A stretch of DNA of 9,795 nt from Bacteroidota bacterium (GTDB lineage Bacteria; Bacteroidota; Bacteroidia; Flavobacteriales; Flavobacteriaceae): assembly GCA_023386255.1 (NCBI GenBank), contig JAEWKB010000125.1:1-9795 (forward strand). The letters run 5' to 3'. Shown one piece after another: positions 1 to 6,207 of the stretch; positions within the stretch are counted from its first letter, which is position 1, and each line of letters opens with the position of its first letter. The notes below the pieces were generated by a model. That model ran no database searches. It saw only the letters and a list, made by a program, of their open reading frames with translations, and was not told where the DNA came from. The position numbers were made by a program, and so were the translations under genes.

Positions 1-227
1 ATGGTGCGCTGGACAGGGATGAGAACAACACCCTGAAGAGCATGCCTAAAGGTTATGATAAGGATCACCCGGCAATTGAATTCCTTAAATTAAAAAGTTT
101 TACGGCAACTGCTAAGCTTACTAATAAAGAAGTGATGGATAAAAACTTTGTAATGGACACCTCTAAAAAGCTGCTGGTGCTTAAACCGCTGGTTGAATTT
201 TTAAACCGCGCCCTCACTACCGAATAA
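1..227 (+). CDS. DUF2461 / TIGR02453 family protein, 3' part only
   Basis: The reading frame is open from the left edge (first complete codon at position 3) and ends at TAA 225-227, so about the last 74 residues of a longer protein are present. The ATG at 42 is internal, because coding similarity continues upstream of it (GALDRDENNTLKSMPKGYD). The stretch with RDE, MPKGYD, HPAIEFLKLKSF and the C-terminal LKPLVEFLNRAL resembles the C-terminal half of the DUF2461 (TIGR02453) family as I know it, a family of roughly 220 residues with no established biochemical role. No membrane segment or catalytic motif is visible in this part. It reads toward murB with a 37 bp gap, but murB has its own promoter-like box in that gap. 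Family assignment is fairly secure; function is unknown. Confidence 0.75.
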   Translation, partial: GALDRDENNTLKSMPKGYDKDHPAIEFLKLKSFTATAKLTNKEVMDKNFVMDTSKKLLVLKPLVEFLNRALTTE

Positions 228-233
228 TTACTG

Positions 234-241
234 TACTTTTG
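234..241 (+). promoter_or_regulatory. Candidate Bacteroidetes -7 promoter box for murB
   Basis: TACTTTTG matches the TAnnTTTG -7 consensus of the Bacteroidetes housekeeping sigma factor exactly. It ends 23 bp before the murB ATG, which would give a very short untranslated leader. I see no convincing TTTG -33 element about 20 bp upstream, so this is a sequence match only. Confidence 0.45.
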
Positions 242-264
242 CGCCAGCAAACCAACCTCTGATC

Positions 265-1278
265 ATGGAAATCATTAAAGACTTTTCTTTAAAAGCATAC
301 AATACTTTTGGCATAGACGCAAAGGCAAAAGAGTTTGTTGCCGTACACACTGTTGAAGAACTTGCACAGGTTTTAAAAGATAATAAAGGTAAAAAATTGT
401 TTATCCTGGGCGGCGGCAGTAACATGCTCCTTACGCAGGATATTGAAGCCCTTGTTATACATGTGGACCTTAAAGGAAAAGAAGTAGTAAAACAGGAAGA
501 AAGCCATGTACATATAAAAGGCATGGCCGGAGAAAACTGGCACCGGTTCGTGCTGCATTGCATAGACCAAAACTATGGCGGGCTGGAGAATATGTCGCTC
601 ATTCCCGGTAATGTTGGCACTACCCCAATACAAAACATTGGCGCCTACGGCACAGAGATAAAGGACACCTTTGTTTCGTGCGAAGCAATGAATATTGAAA
701 CACAGGAGATACGCACTTTTACAAAAGAAGAATGCGAGTTTGGCTACCGCGAAAGCGTGTTTAAAGGCAGGCTGAAAGGCCAGTATATCATAATATCAGT
801 AACATTCAGGCTTACTACTCAAAACCATAAGATAAATACCTCTTATGGTGACATTGCCGCCGAACTGACCAAGCATAACATTGCCGTACCTACCATAAAA
901 GATGTAAGCGATGCGGTTACGGCCATACGCCAAAGCAAACTGCCTGACCCTAAAGAACTGGGCAACAGCGGCAGTTTCTTTAAAAACCCTATCATAACCA
1001 TTGAGCAGTTTGAGAAAGCTTATTTGCAGCACCCGCAGATGCCGCACTACACTTTAAATGATACCGAAGTTAAGGTCCCTGCCGGGTGGCTCATTGAGCA
1101 GGCAGGCTTTAAAGGCAGACGTTTTGGCGATGCGGGCGTACACGCCAAACAGGCGCTGGTGCTGGTAAATTATGGTAACGCTACAGGCAAAGAGATTCTT
1201 GATCTTTCAAAAAATATCCAACAAACTGTACTGGATAAATTTGGGATTGCCATAGAAGCCGAGGTGAATATTATTTAG
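265..1278 (+). CDS. murB: UDP-N-acetylenolpyruvoylglucosamine reductase MurB
   Basis: MurB is a cytoplasmic FAD enzyme that uses NADPH to reduce UDP-GlcNAc-enolpyruvate to UDP-MurNAc, the second committed step of peptidoglycan precursor synthesis. The 337-residue product has the full type I architecture, close to the 342 residues of the E. coli enzyme. Visible are the FAD-binding segment LFILGGGSNML (about residues 45-55), the SLIPGNVGTTPIQNIGAYG core (111-129), GYRESVFK with Arg162, GNSGSFFKNP with Ser237 as the probable proton donor, and IEAEV near the end with Glu333. These correspond by pattern to E. coli Arg159, Ser229 and Glu325. The insertion after GYRESVFK that distinguishes type I from type II enzymes is present (INTSYGDI). 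The ATG at 265 gives the expected N terminus; no Shine-Dalgarno sequence precedes it, as is normal in this phylum. Nothing appears truncated. Confidence 0.97.
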   Translation: MEIIKDFSLKAYNTFGIDAKAKEFVAVHTVEELAQVLKDNKGKKLFILGGGSNMLLTQDIEALVIHVDLKGKEVVKQEESHVHIKGMAGENWHRFVLHCIDQNYGGLENMSLIPGNVGTTPIQNIGAYGTEIKDTFVSCEAMNIETQEIRTFTKEECEFGYRESVFKGRLKGQYIIISVTFRLTTQNHKINTSYGDIAAELTKHNIAVPTIKDVSDAVTAIRQSKLPDPKELGNSGSFFKNPIITIEQFEKAYLQHPQMPHYTLNDTEVKVPAGWLIEQAGFKGRRFGDAGVHAKQALVLVNYGNATGKEILDLSKNIQQTVLDKFGIAIEAEVNII

Positions 1279-1311
1279 GCGCATTTTCACATTTCAATTC
1301 ATATTTGCGTG

Positions 1312-1319
1312 TAAATTTG
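1312..1319 (+). promoter_or_regulatory. Candidate -7 promoter box for glycosyltransferase-sigma pair
   Basis: TAAATTTG matches TAnnTTTG exactly and lies 30 bp before the ATG at 1350, in the 71 bp gap after murB. A clear -33 TTTG is not visible (only TTTC at 1292-1295). It would drive the overlapping glycosyltransferase and sigma factor genes. Confidence 0.4.
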
Positions 1320-1349
1320 CATGCGAAACAAAAAACAGAATAAGCCTAT

Positions 1350-2456
1350 ATGCTGAACATTATTTTCTATGTTTTTATCGGGGTTGTTGTAATACAGCTG
1401 TTTTATTACCTGGGCATCTTTGCCAAGTTTGCTTTTGCCAAACCGCAGGCAGTAACGCCGAAGCGGATTCCTATCTCGGTAATAGTTTGCGCCAAAAACG
1501 AAGCCGAAAAAGTAAAAGAGTTCGTGCCTATACTGGCTACACAGGATTATCCTGATTATGAGATCGTGCTTATAGATGATGCCTCCAGCGATGAAACGCT
1601 TGATATTTTTGAAGCCTTTGAAAAGCAATACAGCAATATACGTCTCGTAAAAGTAGAAAATAACGAAGCTTTTTGGGGCAATAAAAAATTTGCCCTTACC
1701 CTGGGCATTAAAGCAGCACGCAAAGAATACCTGCTGTTTACCGATGCCGACTGCTACCCTGTCAACAAGAACTGGATCACTACTATGAGTTCACAGTTTA
1801 CTATGAGCAAAACCATAGTATTAGGCTATGGGGCTTATGAAAAGGTGAAAAATTCTTTCCTGAACAAGATCATCCGTTTTGATAACATGCTTACCGCTAC
1901 ACAATATTTTTCGTGGGCAAAAGCAGGCATGCCTTTTACAGGCGAAGGCCGCAATATGGCTTATAAAAAAGAAGAGTTCTTTAAAGTTAACGGCTTTATT
2001 GACCACATGAACATCCGCAGCGGCGAAGACTCATTGTTCATCAACCAGGCCGCTACAAAAAAGAATACTGCTATTTGCTACATGCCCGACAGCTTTACCT
2101 ATTGCGAACCAAGGCACAGCTTTAAGGACTGGTTTATGCAAAAGCGCCGCAATGTCTTTACAAGCTCATTTTTTAGGCCTTTGGATAAGTTTCAGTTAAA
2201 TGTTTTCCATATTTCGCAGTTCTTGTTTATAGTGCTGGCTATAGTGCTTGCGGCACTTCAGTTCAACTGGATGTTTCTGGTGCCGGCAATTGTTTTCCGG
2301 TACATTTTTACCTGGATAACTATGGGCTACAGCGCCTCTAAACTAAAAGAAAAAGACACGGTGTACTGGTACCCGATTATCGAAATAATCCTTATCTTCA
2401 CACAGCTAAATGTTTTCTTCACCAACTTATTTTCAAAACCGGTACATTGGAAATAA
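1350..2456 (+). CDS. Membrane-bound family 2 glycosyltransferase
   Basis: The product is a 368-residue GT2 (GT-A fold) glycosyltransferase with its catalytic domain in the cytoplasm. An N-terminal hydrophobic helix (about 3-30) is followed by the donor-binding start PISVIVCAKNEAEKV (41-55), the Asp pair VLIDDASSDET (Asp76-Asp77), the DXD-type metal site LLFTDADCYP (Asp132-Asp134), the acceptor region GEGRNMAYKKEEFF (198-211), and SGEDSLF with the probable general base Glu226-Asp227. QKRRN (264-268) replaces the QxxRW motif of processive synthases. Two further membrane stretches follow (about 287-326 and 340-361). The lack of an exact QxxRW suggests, but does not prove, single-sugar transfer. 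The stop codon overlaps the start of the downstream sigma factor, so the pair is probably one transcript. Donor and acceptor cannot be told from sequence; a role in surface polysaccharide or glycolipid synthesis is an inference. Confidence 0.9.
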   Translation: MLNIIFYVFIGVVVIQLFYYLGIFAKFAFAKPQAVTPKRIPISVIVCAKNEAEKVKEFVPILATQDYPDYEIVLIDDASSDETLDIFEAFEKQYSNIRLVKVENNEAFWGNKKFALTLGIKAARKEYLLFTDADCYPVNKNWITTMSSQFTMSKTIVLGYGAYEKVKNSFLNKIIRFDNMLTATQYFSWAKAGMPFTGEGRNMAYKKEEFFKVNGFIDHMNIRSGEDSLFINQAATKKNTAICYMPDSFTYCEPRHSFKDWFMQKRRNVFTSSFFRPLDKFQLNVFHISQFLFIVLAIVLAALQFNWMFLVPAIVFRYIFTWITMGYSASKLKEKDTVYWYPIIEIILIFTQLNVFFTNLFSKPVHWK

Positions 2457-3010
2457 ATTCTACGCTGATACAGGCCAATATCGAAAAAGCAAAAAAAGGC
2501 GACCAGGTAGCATTTACCTTCCTGCTGGATTTTTTTTGGAATGAAGTATATGCCTTTATGCTAAAGCGTACTGAAAACGAAACGGATACAGAAGATATAG
2601 TAATTGAAACCTTCTCTAAAGCTTTTGATAAAATTGCTACCTACAACCCCGAATATGCTTTTAATACCTGGCTTATAGCTATTGCCAAAAATGTGCACAT
2701 AGATATGCTGCGTAAAAAGAAATCTGCGCTTTTTATAGAAATTACCGATGAGGAAGACCAGCAGGCCTACAGTGTAATTGACAGCACACCCACTGTTGAA
2801 GACCAGCTTATTAAAGAGCAAAACCTTTCGAGCCTGTTAAATTGCATTAAGCAGCTTAAACCTCAGTATCAGGAGGTAATACAGCTAAGGTATTTCCAGG
2901 AGCTAAGCTATCAGGAAATAGCCGACCAGCTTGGCGAACCGCTTAACAACATTAAGATAAAACTGCTCCGCGCCAAGAAGCTGCTTTCTGAGATCATCAG
3001 GAAAAAGTAG
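2447..3010 (+). CDS. ECF-like sigma-70 family RNA polymerase sigma factor
   Basis: The 187-residue protein has the two-domain layout of small alternative sigma factors. Region 2 spans about residues 22-92, with TEDIVIETFSKAF (region 2.2, core binding) and FNTWLIAIAKNVHIDMLRKKK-like residues 72-92 (regions 2.3-2.4, -10 recognition). A linker rich in Asp and Glu (101-120) leads to region 4 (about 127-183), with LKPQYQEVIQLRYFQ, the helix-turn-helix LSYQEIADQL and the recognition helix NNIKIKLLRAKKLL. The start is TTG at 2447, inside the end of the glycosyltransferase gene (10 bp overlap). The next in-frame ATG would be residue 38, inside region 2, so TTG is strongly preferred and translational coupling is likely. 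No anti-sigma gene is adjacent, so how activity is controlled is not shown here. Target promoters are unknown. Confidence 0.92.
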   Translation: MEINSTLIQANIEKAKKGDQVAFTFLLDFFWNEVYAFMLKRTENETDTEDIVIETFSKAFDKIATYNPEYAFNTWLIAIAKNVHIDMLRKKKSALFIEITDEEDQQAYSVIDSTPTVEDQLIKEQNLSSLLNCIKQLKPQYQEVIQLRYFQELSYQEIADQLGEPLNNIKIKLLRAKKLLSEIIRKK

Positions 3011-3015
3011 CAGTG

Positions 3016-3083
3016 TATTTACTAATTAAATATTTATGAGTTTTAGTGCAATATCAGCAAGTACTAAAACGTTTTAGTAAATA
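3016..3083. promoter_or_regulatory. Half-site cluster and 18 bp palindrome in the tonB leader
   Basis: The 104 bp between the sigma factor and tonB contains the perfect palindrome TACTAAAACGTTTTAGTA (3062-3079). A direct copy of its right half, GTTTTAGT, lies at 3040-3047. A second inverted repeat pairs TATTTACTAA (3016-3025) with TTAGTAAATA (3074-3083). In total four ACTAA or TTAGT half-sites are present: 3021-3025, 3043-3047, 3063-3067 and 3074-3078. TATAAT occurs at 3082-3087, but this phylum normally uses TAnnTTTG, and no such box is seen. The element may be an operator for a dimeric regulator or a set of competing RNA stems. There is no direct evidence of function. Confidence 0.5.
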
Positions 3084-3114
3084 TAATTCATCTACCAACC
3101 TAAATCACTTTATT

Positions 3115-3960
3115 ATGTCAAAAGGAAGCGTTTTCGACTATGGCTGGATCGACCTTGTTTTTGAAGGCCGTAACCAAAAGTACGGTGCATACCAGCTTCG
3201 CCGCCAGGATGCCAGGACCACTATCCTTGCCTTATTTTCAGGAATTGGCCTTATTGGCTTTTTAGTAGGCATACCTGCTGCTGCAAACTATTTAAGCAGA
3301 TCTGAAGATCAGATTATTTCGTCTGATTTTGGAGAAAAAGTTATTGAAGTAGATAATATTGATGTACTCCCTCCTGAACCACCCAAACCAATAACGCAAA
3401 CCCCGGCGGCGGCTGCACCCGCAGCGCCAGCCGACCCACAACCCACAGTAGCGTATAAACCGCTTGCGCCCGTTTCAGGCCCTGTACAAACACCCGAACC
3501 TACAACCACACAGGTTCTATCTGTAAATGCAGGGCAAACAACAACGCCGGGCACAGGAGAAAATAATTTTTCCATTAATACGCCAACAGGCACAGGCGGG
3601 CCGGGCAGCACCGGTACGGCGTCAACAGGCCTTACCGGCGATGATCCTTTACCGCCGGCTATGTTAGATAATATGCCTGAATTCCCTGGTGGGTTAAATA
3701 AGTTTAGAGAATATGTAGGTAACAATTTCAAATCCCCAGAAAGCGGGACAGCAGAGGTAATCAAGGTATATGTATCTTTTGTTATTGAAAAAGATGGCTC
3801 CATGACCACTATTACAGTACCACGTGATCCCGGGCACGGCATGGGCCGGGAGGCAATACGGGTTTTAAAATCACTAAAGACAAAGTGGAAGCCGGGTTAT
3901 AAAAATGGGCAGCCGGTAAGGACATCCTTTACCCTCCCCATTTCGGTTCAGTTAAAGTAG
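3115..3960 (+). CDS. tonB: Energy transducer TonB
   Basis: TonB spans the periplasm and transmits proton-motive energy from ExbB-ExbD in the inner membrane to outer-membrane TonB-dependent receptors. The 281-residue product begins with the Bacteroidetes-type cytoplasmic segment WIDLVFEGRNQKYGAYQLRRQ (11-31), followed by one membrane helix (about 34-58). A flexible periplasmic linker follows: Pro/Ala-rich at 85-130, then Thr/Gly-rich at 140-180. The C-terminal TonB domain (about 186-281) has MPEFPGGLNKFREYV, an I-KVYVSFVIEKDGS strand and WKPGYKNGQPVRTSFTLPI. I use ATG 3115; an in-frame GTG at 3046 would add 23 residues without family resemblance and would place coding sequence over the palindrome. 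No exbB or exbD is adjacent, so this is an orphan copy. It ends at its own terminator. Which receptor it serves cannot be told. Confidence 0.93.
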   Translation: MSKGSVFDYGWIDLVFEGRNQKYGAYQLRRQDARTTILALFSGIGLIGFLVGIPAAANYLSRSEDQIISSDFGEKVIEVDNIDVLPPEPPKPITQTPAAAAPAAPADPQPTVAYKPLAPVSGPVQTPEPTTTQVLSVNAGQTTTPGTGENNFSINTPTGTGGPGSTGTASTGLTGDDPLPPAMLDNMPEFPGGLNKFREYVGNNFKSPESGTAEVIKVYVSFVIEKDGSMTTITVPRDPGHGMGREAIRVLKSLKTKWKPGYKNGQPVRTSFTLPISVQLK

Positions 3961-3961
3961 G

Positions 3962-3986
3962 AAAAGGCTCATAAGAGCCTTTTTTA
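3962..3986 (+). terminator. Rho-independent terminator after tonB
   Basis: AAAAGGCTC (3962-3970), loop ATAA, and GAGCCTTTT (3975-3983) form a perfect 9 bp stem followed by further T residues and TTTATTTG. It starts one base after the tonB stop codon. Confidence 0.9.
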
Positions 3987-4030
3987 TTTGTCCGGTCACA
4001 GCATGTTCGTTAACATTTTATTAACAAATA

Positions 4031-4038
4031 TGTTTTTG
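4031..4038 (+). promoter_or_regulatory. Possible -7 promoter box for the beta-helix gene
   Basis: TGTTTTTG differs from TAnnTTTG at one defined position; TATGTTTT at 4029-4036 is an alternative register with one mismatch. TTCG at 4006-4009, 21 bp upstream, could be a weak -33 element. The box lies about 37 bp before the ATG at 4076. After the tonB terminator a new promoter is needed here, which is the main argument. Confidence 0.3.
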
Positions 4039-4075
4039 CATCATGGTTACCTTTACCTTTTAAACAACTACAGCT

Positions 4076-5542
4076 ATGATAAAAAAATTACTTTTATGCA
4101 TCTGTCTGTTAACAAATGCATTGCTTTTTGCCCAGTATACCTCTCCAAATACAGGTGTTACGTGGAGCCTTGACGACCTTGTTACCAATTCCGGCGGCGC
4201 AGTTACTTTTAGCGGCGGTATATATACTATTGCGCAGGACATAACTATCGCAGAGACCGATACTTTTTCAATCAACGAAAGCGCTACAGTTCACCTTAAC
4301 CAGGGTGTCCTTATAACCGTAGCAGGCGATTTTGTTGCCGATGCACCGTCAATAATCTTTACAGCTGCAAACAATGCCCAGCCCTTTGATGGCTTCAGGT
4401 TTGAGAGCACCTCATCAGCATTCTTCAGGAATACAACAATAACCTACGGCGGCGGCATCAGGGTACTTACCGGAGATTTTGATATGGATAACTGCATTGT
4501 TTCAAACAATGCATCCATTGCATCTACAAGCGGTACAATACAGTTCTCTACAGGCAGCCCCGTTGTTTCAAATTCAGAATTAAGGTTCAACCTTAACCCT
4601 GCTTTCAGTTCAGGCGCTAACCAGGAGGTAGCGGCATCGTTCATCAACAATATACTGGAAGGCAACAACCAGGCCGGTAACAACCGCCCACAGATAAATA
4701 TGGGCCCGGGCGGCAATGATACCATCCGTATTGTTGGTAATACCATAATTGGGGCTCCTAACCTCACATTGGTAGGAGGCATTGCGGCGGCGGCGCTGCT
4801 TGGCAATCCAAACCGCGTAATCATCGATAATAATACCATAACCGGCAATCGTTACGGAATTACTGTAGTAGGCGGTACATCATCAGGATATATACGCGGC
4901 AATATTATTGAGGATAACAACACACAGAACCTTCCACTACAGGGCGGTAGCGGCATAGCTTTATCGGCAGCTAATGCAGGCATGAATATAATAGCCAGCA
5001 ATAACCAGATACGCGGCAACCTGTGGGGGATTACCCTCCAGCAATTGGCCAATATTAACCTGGGCAATGATGATCCTGAAAATTTTAACCCCGGAGGCAA
5101 TGTATTTTCTAACAACGGCAACGGCGGGCAAACCTACGCTTTATTCAACAATACTGCTCTTCCTGTATATGCCATGAACAATTGCTGGATTGAAGGTGAG
5201 GAACCAACCGAAGCTGAAGTGGAAAATGTAATCTCGCATCAGGCAGATGACCCTGCTTTGGGCGAAGTTATCTATACACCTTTCGGATGCGATGTAGCCG
5301 GCACTCCGGAATATGCTTTTAATGAACCGACGGTTTACCCTAACCCTTCAAACGGATTATTTACTATAACAACAACTATGGAGGGCAAAGCAGCTGTTTA
5401 CACCATATCAGGCCAGCTGGTTGCTGAGAAAGTTTTACTGCCCGGAGAGAACAACCTACGGTTGGATCTGCCTACAGGCATATATATTTTAAAAAATTCT
5501 TTTGGGAACAGGAGCTTCAACAAAAAGCTTATCATAAATTAA
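4076..5542 (+). CDS. Secreted right-handed parallel beta-helix protein with T9SS sorting domain
   Basis: The 488-residue product starts with a Sec signal peptide (MIKK, hydrophobic 5-18, probable cleavage after Ala19, before Gln20). The central part (about 45-385) is built of irregular short repeats rich in Asn, Gly, Ile and Thr, such as IIDNNTITGNRYGITV, YIRGNIIEDNNTQ and IIASNNQIRGNLWGITL. These are typical of the rungs and Asn ladders of right-handed parallel beta-helix (PbH1) proteins. The C terminus (about 417-488) has VYPNPSNGLFTI (Tyr421-Gly426), a VYTISGQLV-like strand, LPTGIYIL and final FNKKLIIN. This is the layout of a type A T9SS sorting domain (TIGR04183), implying export across the outer membrane and attachment or release at the surface. 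I recognise no catalytic residues of pectate lyases or other polysaccharidases, so enzyme activity is not claimed; a surface-exposed binding or structural role is equally possible. It is followed directly by a terminator. Confidence 0.88.
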   Translation: MIKKLLLCICLLTNALLFAQYTSPNTGVTWSLDDLVTNSGGAVTFSGGIYTIAQDITIAETDTFSINESATVHLNQGVLITVAGDFVADAPSIIFTAANNAQPFDGFRFESTSSAFFRNTTITYGGGIRVLTGDFDMDNCIVSNNASIASTSGTIQFSTGSPVVSNSELRFNLNPAFSSGANQEVAASFINNILEGNNQAGNNRPQINMGPGGNDTIRIVGNTIIGAPNLTLVGGIAAAALLGNPNRVIIDNNTITGNRYGITVVGGTSSGYIRGNIIEDNNTQNLPLQGGSGIALSAANAGMNIIASNNQIRGNLWGITLQQLANINLGNDDPENFNPGGNVFSNNGNGGQTYALFNNTALPVYAMNNCWIEGEEPTEAEVENVISHQADDPALGEVIYTPFGCDVAGTPEYAFNEPTVYPNPSNGLFTITTTMEGKAAVYTISGQLVAEKVLLPGENNLRLDLPTGIYILKNSFGNRSFNKKLIIN

Positions 5543-5565
5543 AAAAAGGTGCCATTGGCACCTTT
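5541..5565. terminator. Bidirectional terminator between beta-helix gene and lipoprotein gene
   Basis: AAAGGTGCC (5545-5553), loop ATT, and GGCACCTTT (5557-5565) form a perfect 9 bp stem in a 27 bp gap between two convergent genes. The A7 run overlapping the upstream stop codon becomes the U tract for the minus-strand transcript; on the plus strand the T run is only three bases, so termination should be stronger for the lipoprotein gene. Confidence 0.8.
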
Positions 5566-5569
5566 ACAT

Positions 5570-6064
5570 TCATAGCTGTTCAAACACAACAGGTAGTGTA
5601 GTAGCAGGTATCCTCACCATATGGTAAGGATGCGCTTCCATAAGCAGTAAAGCATCACCCTCATCATATGTTGTCTTAATGTATTTTACCGTGATAGTAC
5701 CCTCAAATTGTGTTACCGACTGTATATTAATATCCACATCTTCATTTGTTGCCGGATGATAATGATGCCTTACAACAAGGTACGTATAATTGGAAAAATC
5801 AGGTTCAACACCTAAAGATACTATCTGGTTGGTAGCAGGATGGGTTAAAAAGGCTGCCCATTCTGTAGAATTGCGTAAAACAAAATTTCCTTCTGCAAAC
5901 GGAAACATTGGCTGCGGGAACGATTCCTTTTTCACATTTTCGAAAGCAATGGCAACAGGCACGTCATTGGTTTCCTGTGGCTGATCTGTAACAGGATTAC
6001 CATCATCGCTTTGGCAGCCGGTGAACAGGGCCATAGATAAAAGCAGGTAAATAATCTTTTTCAT
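5570..6064 (-). CDS. Small lipoprotein, PrcB-like C-terminal domain (tentative)
   Basis: The 164-residue product starts at ATG 6062-6064 with a type II signal peptide: MKKIIYLLLSMALFTGC, lipobox LFTGC, lipidated Cys17. The mature start CQSDDG carries the Ser-Asp-Asp pattern of flavobacterial lipoprotein export signals, suggesting the protein is moved to the outer face of the outer membrane. After a Pro/Asn-rich spacer (about 20-40) comes a globular domain (about 50-164) with EWAAFLTH, YTYLVVRHHYHPATNEDVDI and a late PYHMVRIPA motif. The strand pattern and the late PYHMVRIP resemble the PrcB_C family (PF14343), but the GGY motif usual there is replaced by ATNEDVD. I hold the family call loosely and do not assign a function. 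The gene is convergent with the beta-helix gene and divergent from lipA, so it is probably transcribed alone. Confidence 0.82.
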   Translation of the reverse strand: MKKIIYLLLSMALFTGCQSDDGNPVTDQPQETNDVPVAIAFENVKKESFPQPMFPFAEGNFVLRNSTEWAAFLTHPATNQIVSLGVEPDFSNYTYLVVRHHYHPATNEDVDINIQSVTQFEGTITVKYIKTTYDEGDALLLMEAHPYHMVRIPATTLPVVFEQL

Positions 6065-6207
6065 AGTAAAGGTTTAAATAATTAGTTTTCAGCTAATGTA
6101 TAAAATTTTATGACATGCTTTCCCACAATTAGGAAAATTGCCGAGGCTACAGTGATTATAGCAACCAAAACAAATAAACCGTATCTTTGCACCCTAACGT
6201 TTTGTTT
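6065..6207. other. Divergent intergenic region between lipoprotein gene and lipA
   Basis: This 143 bp stretch must hold promoters for both directions. Toward lipA there is a clean TAnnTTTG box (see 6182-6189). Toward the lipoprotein gene no clean box is visible. The part nearest the lipoprotein start contains the 12 bp palindrome ATAAAATTTTAT (6100-6111), the short inverted repeat ATTAG/CTAAT (6081-6085, 6093-6097) and CAATT/AATTG (6126-6130, 6136-6140). All are AT-rich and could arise by chance. Confidence 0.4.
6182..6189 (+). promoter_or_regulatory. Candidate -7 promoter box for lipA
   Basis: TATCTTTG matches TAnnTTTG exactly and ends 18 bp before the ATG at 6208. It covers the in-frame TTG at 6187, which argues that the TTG is promoter sequence and not the start codon. 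A -33 TTTG is not evident. Confidence 0.5.

Noticed and set aside
3046..3114. GTG start adding 23 residues to TonB
   Set aside because: The extension has no family resemblance and runs through the palindromic leader; ATG 3115 gives the normal TonB N terminus.
3309..3842. A 177-codon open frame on the minus strand across tonB
   Set aside because: It lies opposite the Pro/Ala/Thr/Gly-rich linker, where low-complexity codons leave the other strand open. Its product is low-complexity, rich in Gly, Val and Ser, with no family resemblance.
3988..4173. A 61-codon plus-strand frame overlapping the start of the beta-helix gene
   Set aside because: It is out of frame with a well-supported signal peptide, lies partly in the terminator-promoter region and resembles nothing.
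4444..5121. Two minus-strand open frames (4444-4848, 4852-5121) inside the beta-helix gene
   Set aside because: They are antisense shadows of a repetitive Asn/Gly-rich coding sequence; no start signal or recognisable protein.
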